In this document: one piece after another, positions 1 to 6,918 of the stretch
Layout of the letters: each line of letters opens with the position of its first letter
How positions within the stretch are numbered: the first letter of the stretch is position 1
DNA from: JADHTT01 sp964633845
GTDB taxonomy: Bacteria; Campylobacterota; Campylobacteria; Campylobacterales; Arcobacteraceae
DNA length: 8,797 bases
Assembly (NCBI GenBank): GCA_964633845.1
Contig: CAZWLA010000050.1
Span: 1 to 8,797 of the forward strand
Direction of reading: 5' to 3'
The notes under the pieces: model-generated
Seen by the model: only the letters and a program-made list of their open reading frames with translations
Told to the model about the DNA's origin: nothing
Database searches by the model: none
Made by a program: the position numbers and the translations under genes

Positions 1-39
1 GTGCTTAAAATGTTTAGAAAGTTTTAATGATATTGATAA
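1..39. repeat. Left arm of a 39-bp perfect inverted repeat (partner 1429-1467)
   Basis: Bases 1-39 are the exact reverse complement of bases 1429-1467. The match stops at base 40 (against 1428) and could continue past the left edge, which cannot be seen. In the minus direction this arm encodes the last 13 visible codons of the polymerase frame. Its plus strand matches the coding strand of the GT-B gene. Its position flush with the edge suggests a contig-end or fold-back chimera. Confidence 0.9.
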
Positions 40-717
40 AATATTATCAGAACCAATTGCAAATGCAAATAGTAAAAGTACGGGAATAAGTAGGATTATA
101 ATACTTTTATTTATATTCTTTATAAAAAACAATGGAGCAAATACAAATATACTAAAATGTATAAATCCCGAAATAATAAAAATTATATTTCCTCTTTTAT
201 AGTTTTTCTCAAATGTTACTAACAGAACAGAATAAACTAATAATGAAGTAGAAACAAATTGCCTCACAAGATGTGAACTATGATTAAATAACAATCCTAT
301 ACAAATGGAAAAAAGTACCATTAAGATTAAGACCTGTGTATTTTTATTAGAAAAACTTTTATTTATAATTTCTAACGATTTGAAATAGGTAAAATATGCA
401 ACAAAACTCCAAAACAATACTGTTATTTCAGTATTGTCAAATATTTTTACTAAAATCATACTAAGATAATAAAACACAAAATCTATATGAACAAATAAGA
501 AAAATTCTAGATATTCTTTCTCTTTTAATACTTCAAACATAGAATAATATTCTGCTAAATCAGAAGTAGGTGTTTTTGTATAATTAATCAGTCCTAAAGT
601 CAAAGACAATAATATAAATACAATGTTAATATTATTTCTTTTGACTAATGATATAAATGTATATAGTAAACTTATTAATAAAGGAGATAATGGGAATAAT
701 AAATATAAATATCTCAT
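1..717 (-). CDS. EpsG/Wzy-like polysaccharide polymerase, 3' truncated by the window edge
   Basis: An open minus-strand frame runs from ATG at 717 to base 1 without a stop, giving 239 residues of a longer protein (EpsG-type proteins are usually about 350-400). It is strongly hydrophobic, with about eight likely membrane spans (roughly residues 3-25, 30-45, 73-92, 97-112, 128-144, 150-168, 177-199 and 205-222). Two patches resemble the EpsG family: the acidic loop SDLAEYYSMF at 52-61 and HLVRQFVSTSLL at 149-160, followed by FIHFS at 185-189. The inferred role is inner-membrane polymerisation of repeat units, which fits the surrounding glycosyltransferases. Start choice: ATG 717 lies 11 bases after the preceding stop; an in-frame GTG at 723 is an alternative; neither has a strong Shine-Dalgarno. 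The last 13 codons (LSISLKLSKHFKH) fall in the 39-base inverted repeat and may not be true polymerase sequence. A flippase or other multi-span protein cannot be excluded. Confidence 0.7.
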   Translation of the reverse strand, partial: MRYLYLLFPLSPLLISLLYTFISLVKRNNINIVFILLSLTLGLINYTKTPTSDLAEYYSMFEVLKEKEYLEFFLFVHIDFVFYYLSMILVKIFDNTEITVLFWSFVAYFTYFKSLEIINKSFSNKNTQVLILMVLFSICIGLLFNHSSHLVRQFVSTSLLVYSVLLVTFEKNYKRGNIIFIISGFIHFSIFVFAPLFFIKNINKSIIILLIPVLLLFAFAIGSDNILSISLKLSKHFKH

Positions 718-728
718 AATCACATAAC

Positions 729-1841
729 TTAAATAAATATTTTATCTATAGTAAATTTACTATATTGATTAAGAAGCCACTCTTTAGATTTATTTTCAAA
801 GTTAATATTACCATTCATAAATTCTTCTATCATATTTTTTGCTATATCATCATCAAGATCTAATTTTAATACTCCATCATCTGGCAATTCTGTATTAAAT
901 CCATACTGATTATCCATAACTGCAACATTACCGTTATAATAAATAGATTTTACTAATGCACCTTCTATAGGAGAAGACCACATTGACAAACATAAAACTA
1001 ACCTTGCTTTTTCTACGATTTCTTTTAAGCCATTATCCCAAGAGATATCTAAAAATTTTATATGTTCTGATACATTTTTTATTTCATTGGGTTGTTTCGA
1101 TGGAAATATAAATTTATATTGAGGTAGCATTTGAGCTAGATTATAGGCAAATGCAAAACCTTTCGCATCTACTAAATGATTATGAAATACTATAGTGTTT
1201 TTTTCAATATCACTTCTTTGTTTCAAATTAATCTTAGTAAAATCAAACTCTCCTGTATTCATACCCACAACTGTAATATTAATATCATCTCCATAAAATT
1301 TTTGTAGTAGTTCTTTGTGTGATTCAGATTGAACATATATCTTTATATTTTTTATTTCAGATTTTATAAAATTCATAAAGTTTATATATTCATCTTTTGT
1401 ATATGGATTTGGGTATGATTTACAACTATTATCAATATCATTAAAACTTTCTAAACATTTTAAGCACTCACCATTTAGATAATTATATGACTTCATACAG
1501 AAAAAACTATTGTCCATAACATACCATTTTACAACACTATTATTTTTTATCAATTTTTTAAAATTATTGATTCCTATACTTTGTGGATGCAAAAGGATTA
1601 TCTCGGAATCTTTTATAGAACTAATCAAAAAACTAAATCTTATTCCCTTAATCACTCTAAAAAATAATTCAACAACAAGCTGAATTATTTTTTTTTCTTT
1701 TAAAAGTTTTCTTATTGATTTATTTGCAAACTTATAAATACTCTTATACTTATATTTATCTGCTTCTTTTGTAAGCTGCGTCATTAATCGTCCTACACCA
1801 GTAAAGCCTGGACCAATACCACTTATCAAATATTTTTTCAT
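729..1841 (-). CDS. GT-B-like glycosyltransferase with a cysteine cluster
   Basis: This 370-residue protein is probably a cytoplasmic glycosyltransferase of the GT4-like GT-B type, adding a sugar to the lipid-linked repeat unit. The N-terminus (GIGPGFTGVGRLM, residues 8-20) looks like the glycine-rich first loop of such enzymes. The C-terminal half has a Rossmann-like pattern (VFHNHLVDAKGF near 218-229, VLCLSMWSSPIEGALVKSI near 282-300), where the glutamate in SPIEGA could be the nucleotide-sugar-binding residue. Cys115, Cys126, Cys129 and Cys140 form a C-x10-CxxC-x10-C pattern that may bind a metal. The ATG shares its first base with the rfbH stop (TAATG), implying translational coupling; the Shine-Dalgarno is weak. 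The stop is 11 bases before the polymerase start. A nine-A run on the coding strand (plus-strand T at 1688-1696) encodes part of LLKEKKIIQ. Donor and acceptor are unknown. GT-B assignment is by pattern only. Confidence 0.72.
   Translation of the reverse strand: MKKYLISGIGPGFTGVGRLMTQLTKEADKYKYKSIYKFANKSIRKLLKEKKIIQLVVELFFRVIKGIRFSFLISSIKDSEIILLHPQSIGINNFKKLIKNNSVVKWYVMDNSFFCMKSYNYLNGECLKCLESFNDIDNSCKSYPNPYTKDEYINFMNFIKSEIKNIKIYVQSESHKELLQKFYGDDINITVVGMNTGEFDFTKINLKQRSDIEKNTIVFHNHLVDAKGFAFAYNLAQMLPQYKFIFPSKQPNEIKNVSEHIKFLDISWDNGLKEIVEKARLVLCLSMWSSPIEGALVKSIYYNGNVAVMDNQYGFNTELPDDGVLKLDLDDDIAKNMIEEFMNGNINFENKSKEWLLNQYSKFTIDKIFI
1429..1467. repeat. Right arm of the 39-bp inverted repeat, inside the GT-B gene
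   Basis: This is the exact reverse complement of bases 1-39. On the minus strand it encodes residues from within Glu125 to Asn138 of the glycosyltransferase, including the CLKC part of the cysteine cluster. The reading frame here is intact and the residues fit the flanking Cys pattern, so this copy looks like the original and the edge copy the derived one. Confidence 0.9.
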
Positions 1842-3172
1842 TATTTACTTTCTACAAATTCTCTGATTTTTTTAATCATATAATTTATAGCTTCATCACC
1901 CATACCAGGATATAAGCCTATCCAAAAGCTGTCATTCATGATTTTATCTGTAACTTTTAAATCACCTATTACTCTGTAATCTGTATCTAAAACCATATGA
2001 TCAAACATAGGATGTTTTATCATATTTCCTGCAAAAAGATTTCTTGTTTGGATTTTATTATTTTCTAAAAACTCTACTAGTTCATTTCTTGTGAAGTTTA
2101 CTCCATCTTTTAGAGTCATCATAAATCCAAACCAAGATGGATCAGAGTTTGGCTGAGTCTCTACAAGTTGTAATTGCTCTAAGTCTTTTAGTCCGTCATA
2201 TAGTTTCTTTTGATTTTCTTTTCTTTTTTCTACAAATGTTGGGAATTTTTCAAGTTGAGCTACACCAATCGCTGCTTGCATATCGCTTACTTTGAGGTTA
2301 AATCCAAAGTGAGAGTAAACATACTTATGATCATATCCTTTAGGAAGTGTTCCAAAACTTTGTGAAAATCTACATCCACAAGTATTATCAATACCACTTT
2401 CACACCAACAGTCTCTCCCCCAGTCTCTCATGCTAAGCATTATCTTTTTAAGAAGTGGATTATCTGTATATGTTGCTCCACCTTCACCCATAGTCATATG
2501 GTGAGGAGGATAAAAACTAGATGTTCCAATATCTCCCCAGGTTCCAGTTGGTCTTCCTTCATAAGTTGAACCTAATGCATCACAATTATCTTCGATAAGC
2601 CAAAGGTTATGTTTATCACAAAATTCTTTTACTGCTCTAAGATTAAAAGGATTTCCTAAACTATGTGCTATCATGATTGCTTTTGTTTTAGGAGATAATG
2701 CTTTTTCTAACTCATTTACATCTAAATTTGCACAAGTTAGTTCCATATCTACAAATACTGGCACTGCACCATATTGAACTACTGGTGCTACAGTTGTAGG
2801 AAATCCTGCAGCTACGGTGATAACTTCATCACCTCTTTTAACTTGTCTCTCTTTGAGTAGTGGAGAAGTTAAAGCATAAAAGGCTAAAAGGTTTGCCGAA
2901 CTTCCAGAGTTTACTAAAAATGCCCATCTTACATTTAAAAATTTAGCCAACTCTTTTTCAAACTTTTTAGAATATTCTCCATAAGTCAGCCAAAAGTCAA
3001 GTGAGCTATCTACAAGATATTGTATCTCTGTTTCATCAAATACTCTTCCAGCATAATTTACTCTTGATTCACCATCTACAAATTCTCTATCTTGAACTGG
3101 TTTATGTACTAACTCATAATATTCTTTTGTTTTAGTTAATATCTCTTGTTTTAATTGTTCTTGTTGTGTCAT
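1841..3172 (-). CDS. rfbH: CDP-4-keto-6-deoxy-D-glucose 3-dehydrase (E1; RfbH/DdhC/AscC)
   Basis: This PMP- and [2Fe-2S]-dependent enzyme removes the C3 hydroxyl of CDP-4-keto-6-deoxyglucose, the step that commits the pathway to 3,6-dideoxyhexoses. The 443 residues match the family length. The fold is that of the DegT/DnrJ/EryC1/StrS aminotransferases (NSGSSANLLA at 88-97; GDEVITVAAGFPTT at 114-127; IEDNCDALGS at 193-202). In SFYPPHHMTMGEGG (219-232) His224 sits where aminotransferases have the PLP lysine, a hallmark of this dehydrase. Cys255, Cys257, Cys265 and Cys267 reproduce the spacing of the iron-sulfur ligands of the Yersinia E1 enzyme. The start ATG is one base after the SDR stop, with AGGAGA at 3181-3186 eight bases upstream inside the SDR gene. 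The stop overlaps the next ATG. Family knowledge says it needs a reductase partner (E3), which is not in this window. Confidence 0.95.
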   Translation of the reverse strand: MTQQEQLKQEILTKTKEYYELVHKPVQDREFVDGESRVNYAGRVFDETEIQYLVDSSLDFWLTYGEYSKKFEKELAKFLNVRWAFLVNSGSSANLLAFYALTSPLLKERQVKRGDEVITVAAGFPTTVAPVVQYGAVPVFVDMELTCANLDVNELEKALSPKTKAIMIAHSLGNPFNLRAVKEFCDKHNLWLIEDNCDALGSTYEGRPTGTWGDIGTSSFYPPHHMTMGEGGATYTDNPLLKKIMLSMRDWGRDCWCESGIDNTCGCRFSQSFGTLPKGYDHKYVYSHFGFNLKVSDMQAAIGVAQLEKFPTFVEKRKENQKKLYDGLKDLEQLQLVETQPNSDPSWFGFMMTLKDGVNFTRNELVEFLENNKIQTRNLFAGNMIKHPMFDHMVLDTDYRVIGDLKVTDKIMNDSFWIGLYPGMGDEAINYMIKKIREFVESK

Positions 3173-3173
3173 T

Positions 3174-4058
3174 TTATTTTTCTCCTATTGTTTTTATAAT
3201 CGCTTCTTCAAGTGTGTACTTTTGTTTCCAGTTTGAAACTAATATTCCACTGTCATATGGTTTCATCACTTCTCTATCACGATAAGGTCTTCCACCCCAA
3301 TTAATATTTAATTTTTTCTTAGTCACTTTTTCAAAAAGTATTGCCAATTTTTTTAAAGGCATTCTTTGACTTGATGAAACTACATAGCAACTATTATTAT
3401 ATATTGTATTATCATCGTTTTGTAGATTTTCTATCATCGTTTTAAAAGCACTTAATACATCTTCAATATAACTTATATCTATCACTTGCTCACCTTTTGA
3501 CATATCCAATATTTCACCAGATTTTGAATACTTGTCCCATAAATTAAAAATTTTTGGTCTTGTATCATTAGGTCCAAAAGTATCATTCAATTTAATTGTT
3601 GTAAAAATTAAATCTGATATTTGTGTATAGTATTTTGCAATATCTTGAAATGCTTCTTTTGTAGCTGCATAAAGATTTACAGGGTTATAATCTTCACTTT
3701 CATAATTTTGCCAAAATGTACCAGTATTAATACACCACTTTACATTATATTTTTTGCAAGCTTCTAGTAAATAAACTCCAAACTTAATATTACTTTCAAG
3801 TAAACTATCTATTTGATTTACAGTATGTTCCACAACCACATTAGATGCAAAATGCAATACACCATCTATATTATTTTCAGAAAAAATCGTATCTATTTCA
3901 GAAAAATCAGCAAATCTTTCAATAGTACAATTTAATGCCTCTAATTGGCTAATATCACTAGAGTCTCTAATTAATGCAATGATGTTATATTCTTCAGAAT
4001 AAGCTTTAACAAATTCTCTTCCGATATATCCTGTCGCACCTGTAATTAACATTGTCAT
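3174..4058 (-). CDS. NAD(P)-dependent SDR, CDP-abequose/paratose synthase-like
   Basis: This extended short-chain dehydrogenase probably reduces the C4 keto group of CDP-4-keto-3,6-dideoxyglucose, the last step to CDP-abequose or CDP-paratose. Numbering from ATG 4058 gives 294 residues: nucleotide loop GATGYIG at 7-13, HFAS at 69-72, catalytic Thr near 113 in NTGTFWQNY, and Tyr130/Lys134 in YNPVNLYAATK. That TFW plus YNPVNLYAATK combination recalls Salmonella RfbJ-type enzymes. Its place between rfbG and rfbH supports the role. I prefer ATG 4058, which forms a TAATG overlap with the rfbG stop; a GTG at 4073 would add five residues (MGCKL) and is less convincing, and ATG 4052 is also possible. 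The end of the gene carries the rfbH Shine-Dalgarno. Which C4 epimer is made cannot be read from the sequence, and a CDP-sugar epimerase role remains possible. Confidence 0.85.
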   Translation of the reverse strand: MTMLITGATGYIGREFVKAYSEEYNIIALIRDSSDISQLEALNCTIERFADFSEIDTIFSENNIDGVLHFASNVVVEHTVNQIDSLLESNIKFGVYLLEACKKYNVKWCINTGTFWQNYESEDYNPVNLYAATKEAFQDIAKYYTQISDLIFTTIKLNDTFGPNDTRPKIFNLWDKYSKSGEILDMSKGEQVIDISYIEDVLSAFKTMIENLQNDDNTIYNNSCYVVSSSQRMPLKKLAILFEKVTKKKLNINWGGRPYRDREVMKPYDSGILVSNWKQKYTLEEAIIKTIGEK

Positions 4059-5158
4059 TAATTTACAGCCCACTCAATATTTTTACTTTTTGCATCACTA
4101 ATATAGTTTTCCAAGTTATTTTGAGTTAATACTTTTTTATCTTCTTCATAATAAGCTTTATACCATTTCACAGTTTTTTCAAAAGTTGTATCACTATCCC
4201 ATACATCTTTCCATTTTAAAAGGATATGTGCTTTTGAACAGTCTAGTTTTAGTAAGTTTGCTTCATGAAGTTGATTTGGATCACGATTAATTTCATAATC
4301 AATTTTATCCCAATGTTTTTTTACATTTTTTACCACCTCTTCTACAGTGATACTTCCCTCATCACTTGGTCCAAAGTTCCACGCTTCAGCAAACTCTACT
4401 TTTTCTTCAAGTAACTTTTGACCAATATGTAAATACCCACTTAGTGGTTCAAGTACATGTTCCCAAGGTCTTGTAGCATATGGGTTTCTTATACTTACTT
4501 TTTTACCTTGAGAAACTGAAACCATAATATCAGTGATAAGTCTATCCTTTGCCCAGTCGCCTCCACCTATTACATTTCCAGCTCTACAAGTTGCCAGAAG
4601 TGTATTATGAGTTTTCTTATATTCTTTTGGATTAAAATATGAATTTCTATAAGATGTTGCTAGTAAATCAGCACACCCTTTTGATGAGCTATAAGGATCA
4701 TAACCACCCATTGGGTCATTCTCTCTATATCCCCATATCCATTCTTTATTCTCATATGCTTTATCACTTGTAATATTTACTATAGCTTGTACACTATGTT
4801 TCCTACAAGTTTCAAATACTTTGAGTGTTCCAATTACATTTGTTTCGTATGTTTCAATTGGATTTTCATAAGAAAGTCTTACTAGGGGTTGTGCTGCAAG
4901 ATGAAATACTACCTCTGGCTTATATTTACTAAATACTTCATCTAATTTATTTAAGTCTCTTATATCTCCAATTATTGACTCTATATCTAATCCTAATAAA
5001 GATATGTGATTAGGTTTTGTTGGAGCTTCAAGAGAATATCCTATCACTTTTGCTCCCATTTGATTTAGCCAATATACTAGCCATGAACCTTTAAAACCAG
5101 TATGACCTGTAACTAATACAGTTTTACCTTTGTAAATACCATTAAATAGCGAAGTCAT
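4058..5158 (-). CDS. rfbG: CDP-glucose 4,6-dehydratase
   Basis: It converts CDP-D-glucose to CDP-4-keto-6-deoxy-D-glucose with bound NAD, the second step of the CDP-dideoxyhexose pathway (DdhB/AscB). The 366 residues match the family length. Visible motifs are GHTGFKG at 18-24 (dinucleotide loop), FHLAAQPLVR at 85-94, ITSDKAYENKEW at 129-140 with the Ser-Asp-Lys active-site set, YDPYSSSKG at 153-161 with Tyr156 and Lys160 of the YxxxK pair, and RAGNVIGGGDWAKDRLI further on, typical of RfbG. GGAGTG (5163-5168) lies just upstream of the ATG at 5158. It follows rfbF after a 42-base gap containing a 7-base tandem repeat, and its TAA shares a base with the SDR ATG. Nothing looks truncated or mutated. 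Confidence 0.96.
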   Translation of the reverse strand: MTSLFNGIYKGKTVLVTGHTGFKGSWLVYWLNQMGAKVIGYSLEAPTKPNHISLLGLDIESIIGDIRDLNKLDEVFSKYKPEVVFHLAAQPLVRLSYENPIETYETNVIGTLKVFETCRKHSVQAIVNITSDKAYENKEWIWGYRENDPMGGYDPYSSSKGCADLLATSYRNSYFNPKEYKKTHNTLLATCRAGNVIGGGDWAKDRLITDIMVSVSQGKKVSIRNPYATRPWEHVLEPLSGYLHIGQKLLEEKVEFAEAWNFGPSDEGSITVEEVVKNVKKHWDKIDYEINRDPNQLHEANLLKLDCSKAHILLKWKDVWDSDTTFEKTVKWYKAYYEEDKKVLTQNNLENYISDAKSKNIEWAVN

Positions 5159-5167
5159 ATTTCACTC

Positions 5168-5202
5168 CATTATTCAAAATTAAACATTCAACATTTAACA
5201 TT
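5168..5202. repeat. Degenerate 7-bp tandem repeat in the rfbF-rfbG gap
   Basis: Read on the minus strand, five consecutive 7-base units run from 5202 down to 5168 with consensus AATGTTN. The first three units match AATGTT exactly and the last two are degenerate (AATTTTG, AATAATG). The array begins inside the rfbF stop codon and ends at the rfbG ribosome-binding site. It fills most of the longest non-coding gap in the window (5159-5200). No hairpin or terminator is evident. Its function is unknown; slippage would change the spacer length by 7 bases without touching either protein. Confidence 0.7.
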
Positions 5203-5980
5203 ATTTATCCCATACTTTCCATGGAGCTTTACCACTATCCCAAAGTTTATTGAGATCATTTTTATCTTTTAAACTATCCATTGGTTTCCAAAAACCTTCA
5301 TGCTTAAATGTAAATATCTCACCATCTTTTGCTAAGTTCATCAAAGGAGCTTGTTCAAATACTGTCTCGTCACCTTCAGTAATATAGTCAAATACTTTTG
5401 GTTCACATACAAAAAATCCCGCATTTATCCAGTTACCATCACCTTTTGGTTTCTCTTTAAATTCATGTACTTGATTGTTTTCATCAATATTTAATGCACC
5501 AAATCTTCCATCAGGCTGAGCTGATGTCATAGTCATAGCTTTTCCATGAGATTTATGAAATTTTACTAATTCTTCTATATTTATGTCACTTACTCCATCT
5601 CCATAAGTAAGCATAAAAGGCTCATCACCTACAACATCTTGAGCTCTTTTTACTCTGCCACCAGTCATACTATCAAAACCTGTATCTAAAAGTGTTACTT
5701 TCCATGGTTCACTTGAATTATTTAACACTTCCATTTTTCCCGTACTCATATCAATAGTTACATCACTTTGGTGTAAAAAATAGTTTGCGAAATATTCTTT
5801 TATATAGTATCCCTTGTATCCAAGTAATATTACAAAGTCATTGAACCCATACTTAGAATAAATCTTCATAATATGCCATAAGATTGGTTTACCACCTATT
5901 TCTACCATTGGTTTTGGTCTTAACCCTGTTTCTTCACTTAGCCTAGTTCCTAACCCGCCTGCTAGCAATAATACTTTCAT
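5201..5980 (-). CDS. rfbF: Glucose-1-phosphate cytidylyltransferase
   Basis: It makes CDP-D-glucose from CTP and glucose 1-phosphate, the entry step for CDP-activated dideoxyhexoses (DdhA/AscA). The 259 residues agree with the usual size of about 257. The N-terminal nucleotidyltransferase signature LAGGLGTRLSEET (6-18) is followed by RPKPM (21-25) with the phosphate-contacting Lys23. TYGDGVSDI (125-133) holds the metal-binding Asp128, and EGFWKPMDSLKDK (228-240) is the conserved C-terminal signature containing the second metal-site Asp235. SEET rather than the dTDP-glucose enzyme pattern, plus the adjacent rfbG, point to cytidylyl specificity. The ATG overlaps the upstream glycosyltransferase stop as ATGA, and a strong AAGGAG lies six bases upstream. 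Confidence 0.96.
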   Translation of the reverse strand: MKVLLLAGGLGTRLSEETGLRPKPMVEIGGKPILWHIMKIYSKYGFNDFVILLGYKGYYIKEYFANYFLHQSDVTIDMSTGKMEVLNNSSEPWKVTLLDTGFDSMTGGRVKRAQDVVGDEPFMLTYGDGVSDINIEELVKFHKSHGKAMTMTSAQPDGRFGALNIDENNQVHEFKEKPKGDGNWINAGFFVCEPKVFDYITEGDETVFEQAPLMNLAKDGEIFTFKHEGFWKPMDSLKDKNDLNKLWDSGKAPWKVWDK

Positions 5981-6888
5981 ATATATCTCCTTATTAAACT
6001 TTTTAGTCTTTGTAAAAAACTTCTCTGACTTATCTTATAAAAATTTTCTATAATTCTTTTATTTAATTGAATATCTTTTTTTATTTGAATATTTGTAATG
6101 CTTTCTAAATTATTTTTAAGTCTACCGCCATTATCATTACCACAATGCACCCCACTACCATCAAACCCTTCATTGTTTACAAGTGATTTTATAGGGTAAA
6201 CACAATAAGAATCATTGATACTATGAGCTAAACAAAACCTTATAGCCCAAGAATCTATTTTACCTTCCATTTGACTTTTTAGCATAGGGAAAAGATCTTG
6301 TCCACCTCTGTTAAACTTATTTATCTTGGCTTTATCATTTGTAAGTTCATCAAATATTTTCACATCCCAATCTACATTATTCCATCTATCGTTCCAAGTT
6401 CCCCAACTCCAAGACATACACCTGTAACTAAGATATACTTCATCATGATAATCAGTTGGTATATTTAAAACTTTTTTAGGATAATTAAACCCTGTAACAG
6501 AAAATATATCTTTTCTTTCTTCATAAACATCCAAAGCTTCATTCATAAACTTCAAAAAATAAGGACTAGTAACTAAATCATCCTCAAGAACTATTATCTT
6601 TCCATACTCATTGATGATTTTAGTTACACCATCAATTATAGAGTTTGCCAATCCCCAGTTTTTTTCTCGCTCGATAATCGTAACCTTTTTAAATCCGTCT
6701 ATTGATTTGATATATTCTCTTACTTCATTTACTTTTTCTATAGCATTTTCATTTTTAGCTGCATCAGAGTAGATAAAAAGTTCACTGTCACTTGCTAGCT
6801 CATTTTTTTTCAACGCTTCTATAGTTTGTTTAGTATGATTTGGACGATTATATACAAACAGTACAATTGGAGCTAAATTTATTTCCAT
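5977..6888 (-). CDS. GT-A glycosyltransferase, EDD-type
   Basis: This 303-residue protein looks like the GNT-I-like/GT2-related sugar transferases common in O-antigen and capsule loci. The start APIVLFVYNRPNHTKQTIEAL (6-26) is the nucleotide-binding first strand and helix. IVLEDDLVTSPYFLKFMNEAL (99-119) contains the metal-binding acidic EDD at 102-104. CMSWSWGTWNDRW (157-169) is the aromatic acceptor-side signature. DSWAIRF follows at 212-218. No signal peptide is seen; the basic tail (RSFLQRLKSLIRRYI) could associate with the membrane. ATG 6888 lies 30 bases after the hydrolase stop with a weak AAGG upstream, and the stop overlaps the rfbF start as ATGA. Being directly before rfbF, it might transfer the dideoxyhexose, but that is only an inference from position. 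Confidence 0.82.
   Translation of the reverse strand: MEINLAPIVLFVYNRPNHTKQTIEALKKNELASDSELFIYSDAAKNENAIEKVNEVREYIKSIDGFKKVTIIEREKNWGLANSIIDGVTKIINEYGKIIVLEDDLVTSPYFLKFMNEALDVYEERKDIFSVTGFNYPKKVLNIPTDYHDEVYLSYRCMSWSWGTWNDRWNNVDWDVKIFDELTNDKAKINKFNRGGQDLFPMLKSQMEGKIDSWAIRFCLAHSINDSYCVYPIKSLVNNEGFDGSGVHCGNDNGGRLKNNLESITNIQIKKDIQLNKRIIENFYKISQRSFLQRLKSLIRRYI
5987..5992 (-). promoter_or_regulatory. Shine-Dalgarno of rfbF
   Basis: The minus strand reads AAGGAG six bases before the rfbF ATG at 5980. It lies inside the last codons of the upstream glycosyltransferase, so ribosomes ending there can restart on rfbF. It is the strongest ribosome-binding site in the window and heads the CDP-sugar module. 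Confidence 0.8.
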
Positions 6889-6918
6889 AATTTGCCTTTA
6901 ACTTTATTTTTTATTTTT

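Noticed and set aside
1688..1696. Nine-A tract on the coding strand of the GT-B gene as a phase-variable switch
   Set aside because: Runs of this length are expected in such AT-rich DNA, and another occurs at 7636-7644. The frame is intact and no long poly-G/C tract, the usual contingency repeat in Campylobacterota, is present anywhere.
2480..2520. Loss of the PLP lysine in the aminotransferase-like gene, suggesting an inactive enzyme
   Set aside because: His in place of Lys (His224) is the normal state of RfbH-type 3-dehydrases, which use PMP without a Schiff-base lysine; the iron-sulfur cysteines are also present.
5159..5200. Promoter or terminator between rfbF and rfbG
   Set aside because: No convincing -35/-10 pair and no GC-rich hairpin followed by a T-run; the gap is occupied by the heptamer repeat and the rfbG ribosome-binding site.
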